DNA from: Bacillota bacterium
GTDB taxonomy: Bacteria > Bacillota > Dehalobacteriia > UBA4068
NCBI GenBank assembly: GCA_009778255.1
Contig: WRKD01000123.1
Location: 1 to 7,518, forward strand
Direction of reading: 5' to 3'
DNA length: 7,518 nucleotides
In this document: piece after piece, positions 6,997-7,518 of the stretch
How the letters are laid out: each line of letters begins with the position of its first letter
Position numbering within the stretch: the stretch's first letter is position 1
Position numbers and translations under genes: made by a program
The notes under the pieces: model-generated
The model's input: only the letters and a program-made list of their open reading frames with translations
Told to the model about the DNA's origin: nothing
Database searches by the model: none

Positions 6997-7077
6997 ATCA
7001 TACTCCTTTAACGCGCGTTTTACCCGCAAGATGCCAGAAACTAGAAGAAGGGTTGTGGCCTAACAGGCTACAGGATA
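6997..7077 (-). other. Intergenic gap between xseA and xseB
   Basis: These 81 nt separate two genes that often overlap or nearly touch. Apart from the xseB ribosome binding site and the AACGCGCGTT palindrome, there is a short GCCT-GTT-AGGC hairpin just after the xseA stop codon (minus strand). No T-run follows it, so it is not a convincing terminator. I see no promoter I would defend. Confidence 0.4.
7003..7009 (-). promoter_or_regulatory. Ribosome binding site setting the xseB start
   Basis: On the minus strand AAAGGAG (7009-7003) is followed by six bases and ATG 6996. This rules in the 71-residue product over the 82-residue one starting at TTG 7029. Just upstream on the same strand, 7010-7019 is the perfect palindrome AACGCGCGTT; its role, if any, is unknown. 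Confidence 0.8.
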
Positions 7078-7518
7078 TTAAGCCTTTTCTATTTCTTCTA
7101 CCAAGCAGTATAAAGAGCCTTCGGCTAGCATTACCTGCAACTCGTCGCCTTTATTTACTTCGTTTACCGAAAGCAGGCTTTTTTTGGCTGTGTTGCGGCA
7201 TACTGCATAACCCCTGCTTAAGGTGGCTAAAGGATTTAAAGATTCTAATCTGGCAGCCAGCAATTGTAGTTTATTATAATTATCCCGCAGTTCATTAGCG
7301 CTGGCCCGCCTTAGCTTATCTTCTGCTTCTTGCAGCCGCTGTTGCAGAAAGACTAGGCGCCGCGCCACTGCCGAGCGTAGTTTTTGCTCATTATCTGTTA
7401 AACGCTCCAGCAATTCTTTAGCTAAAGGTATAGCTAAAGCAGCAGCATGGCTTGGCGTAGCAGCGCGTTTGTCTGCCGCTAAATCTGTTAAACTCCAATC
7501 GATTTCATGACCCACCGC
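7078..7518 (-). CDS. xseA: Exodeoxyribonuclease VII large subunit, C-terminal part (cut by window edge)
   Basis: The last 146 residues of the catalytic subunit of exonuclease VII; the gene begins beyond the right edge. The frame is open to the final base, reading AVGHEIDWSLTDLAADKRAATPS, which matches the conserved VGHExD...ADxRAxTPS segment of XseA. A long charged helical stretch (KELLERLTDNEQKLR onward) follows, as expected for the coiled-coil region to which the small subunits bind. The protein then ends in the usual small C-terminal strand region with SRGYAV near its start. The N-terminal OB-fold and most of the nuclease domain are outside the window. GTG 7515 should not be read as a start; it encodes the internal valine of the VGHE motif. 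Together with xseB and ispA this is the common exonuclease VII-isoprenoid gene cluster. Confidence 0.93.
   Translation of the reverse strand, partial: AVGHEIDWSLTDLAADKRAATPSHAAALAIPLAKELLERLTDNEQKLRSAVARRLVFLQQRLQEAEDKLRRASANELRDNYNKLQLLAARLESLNPLATLSRGYAVCRNTAKKSLLSVNEVNKGDELQVMLAEGSLYCLVEEIEKA

Noticed and set aside
6750..7298. 182-residue plus-strand open frame opposite ispA, xseB and xseA
   Set aside because: It is antisense to three well-supported genes, lacks a good ribosome binding site, and resembles no protein family I know.

Overview
The window looks like ordinary chromosomal core DNA from a bacterium of the Bacillota, probably Clostridia- or Negativicutes-like. This rests on strong AGGAGG-type ribosome binding sites, TTG/GTG start use, and a B12-type radical SAM/DUF2344 fusion gene directly followed by RNase G, a pairing known from that group. 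The genus cannot be named from the sequence. I see no mobile element, CRISPR array, tRNA, rRNA or phage gene, and no clear sign of recent transfer.

Layout. Positions 1-241 are non-coding: a short REP-like hairpin at the left edge, then a very AT-rich leader with a candidate promoter. The plus strand then carries four genes in close succession: a radical SAM protein of unknown function with an N-terminal B12-binding-like domain and a C-terminal DUF2344 domain (242-2806); RNase G (2793-4277, overlapping the previous gene by 14 nt); a ComEB-type dCMP deaminase (4323-4784, TTG start); and a non-hydrolysing UDP-GlcNAc 2-epimerase (4787-5893). The minus strand carries the end of an operon entering from the right: the 3' part of xseA (7078-7518, cut by the window edge), xseB (6781-6996) and ispA (5894-6790). 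The two gene sets converge with no base between the stop codons of wecB and ispA.

How the genes work together. The plus-strand genes do not form one pathway: RNase G acts in RNA processing and decay, the deaminase supplies dUMP for dTTP synthesis, and the epimerase makes UDP-ManNAc for surface polymers. The radical SAM protein has no assigned function, and its coupling to RNase G is the main lead. The minus-strand set is the common xseA-xseB-ispA arrangement: two subunits of exonuclease VII followed by farnesyl diphosphate synthase.

Novelty. I found no convincing new system. The points worth a second look are the radical SAM/RNase G unit with its cysteine-rich linker, the unusual genes following rng, the gapless convergence at 5893/5894, and the structured elements upstream of position 242.
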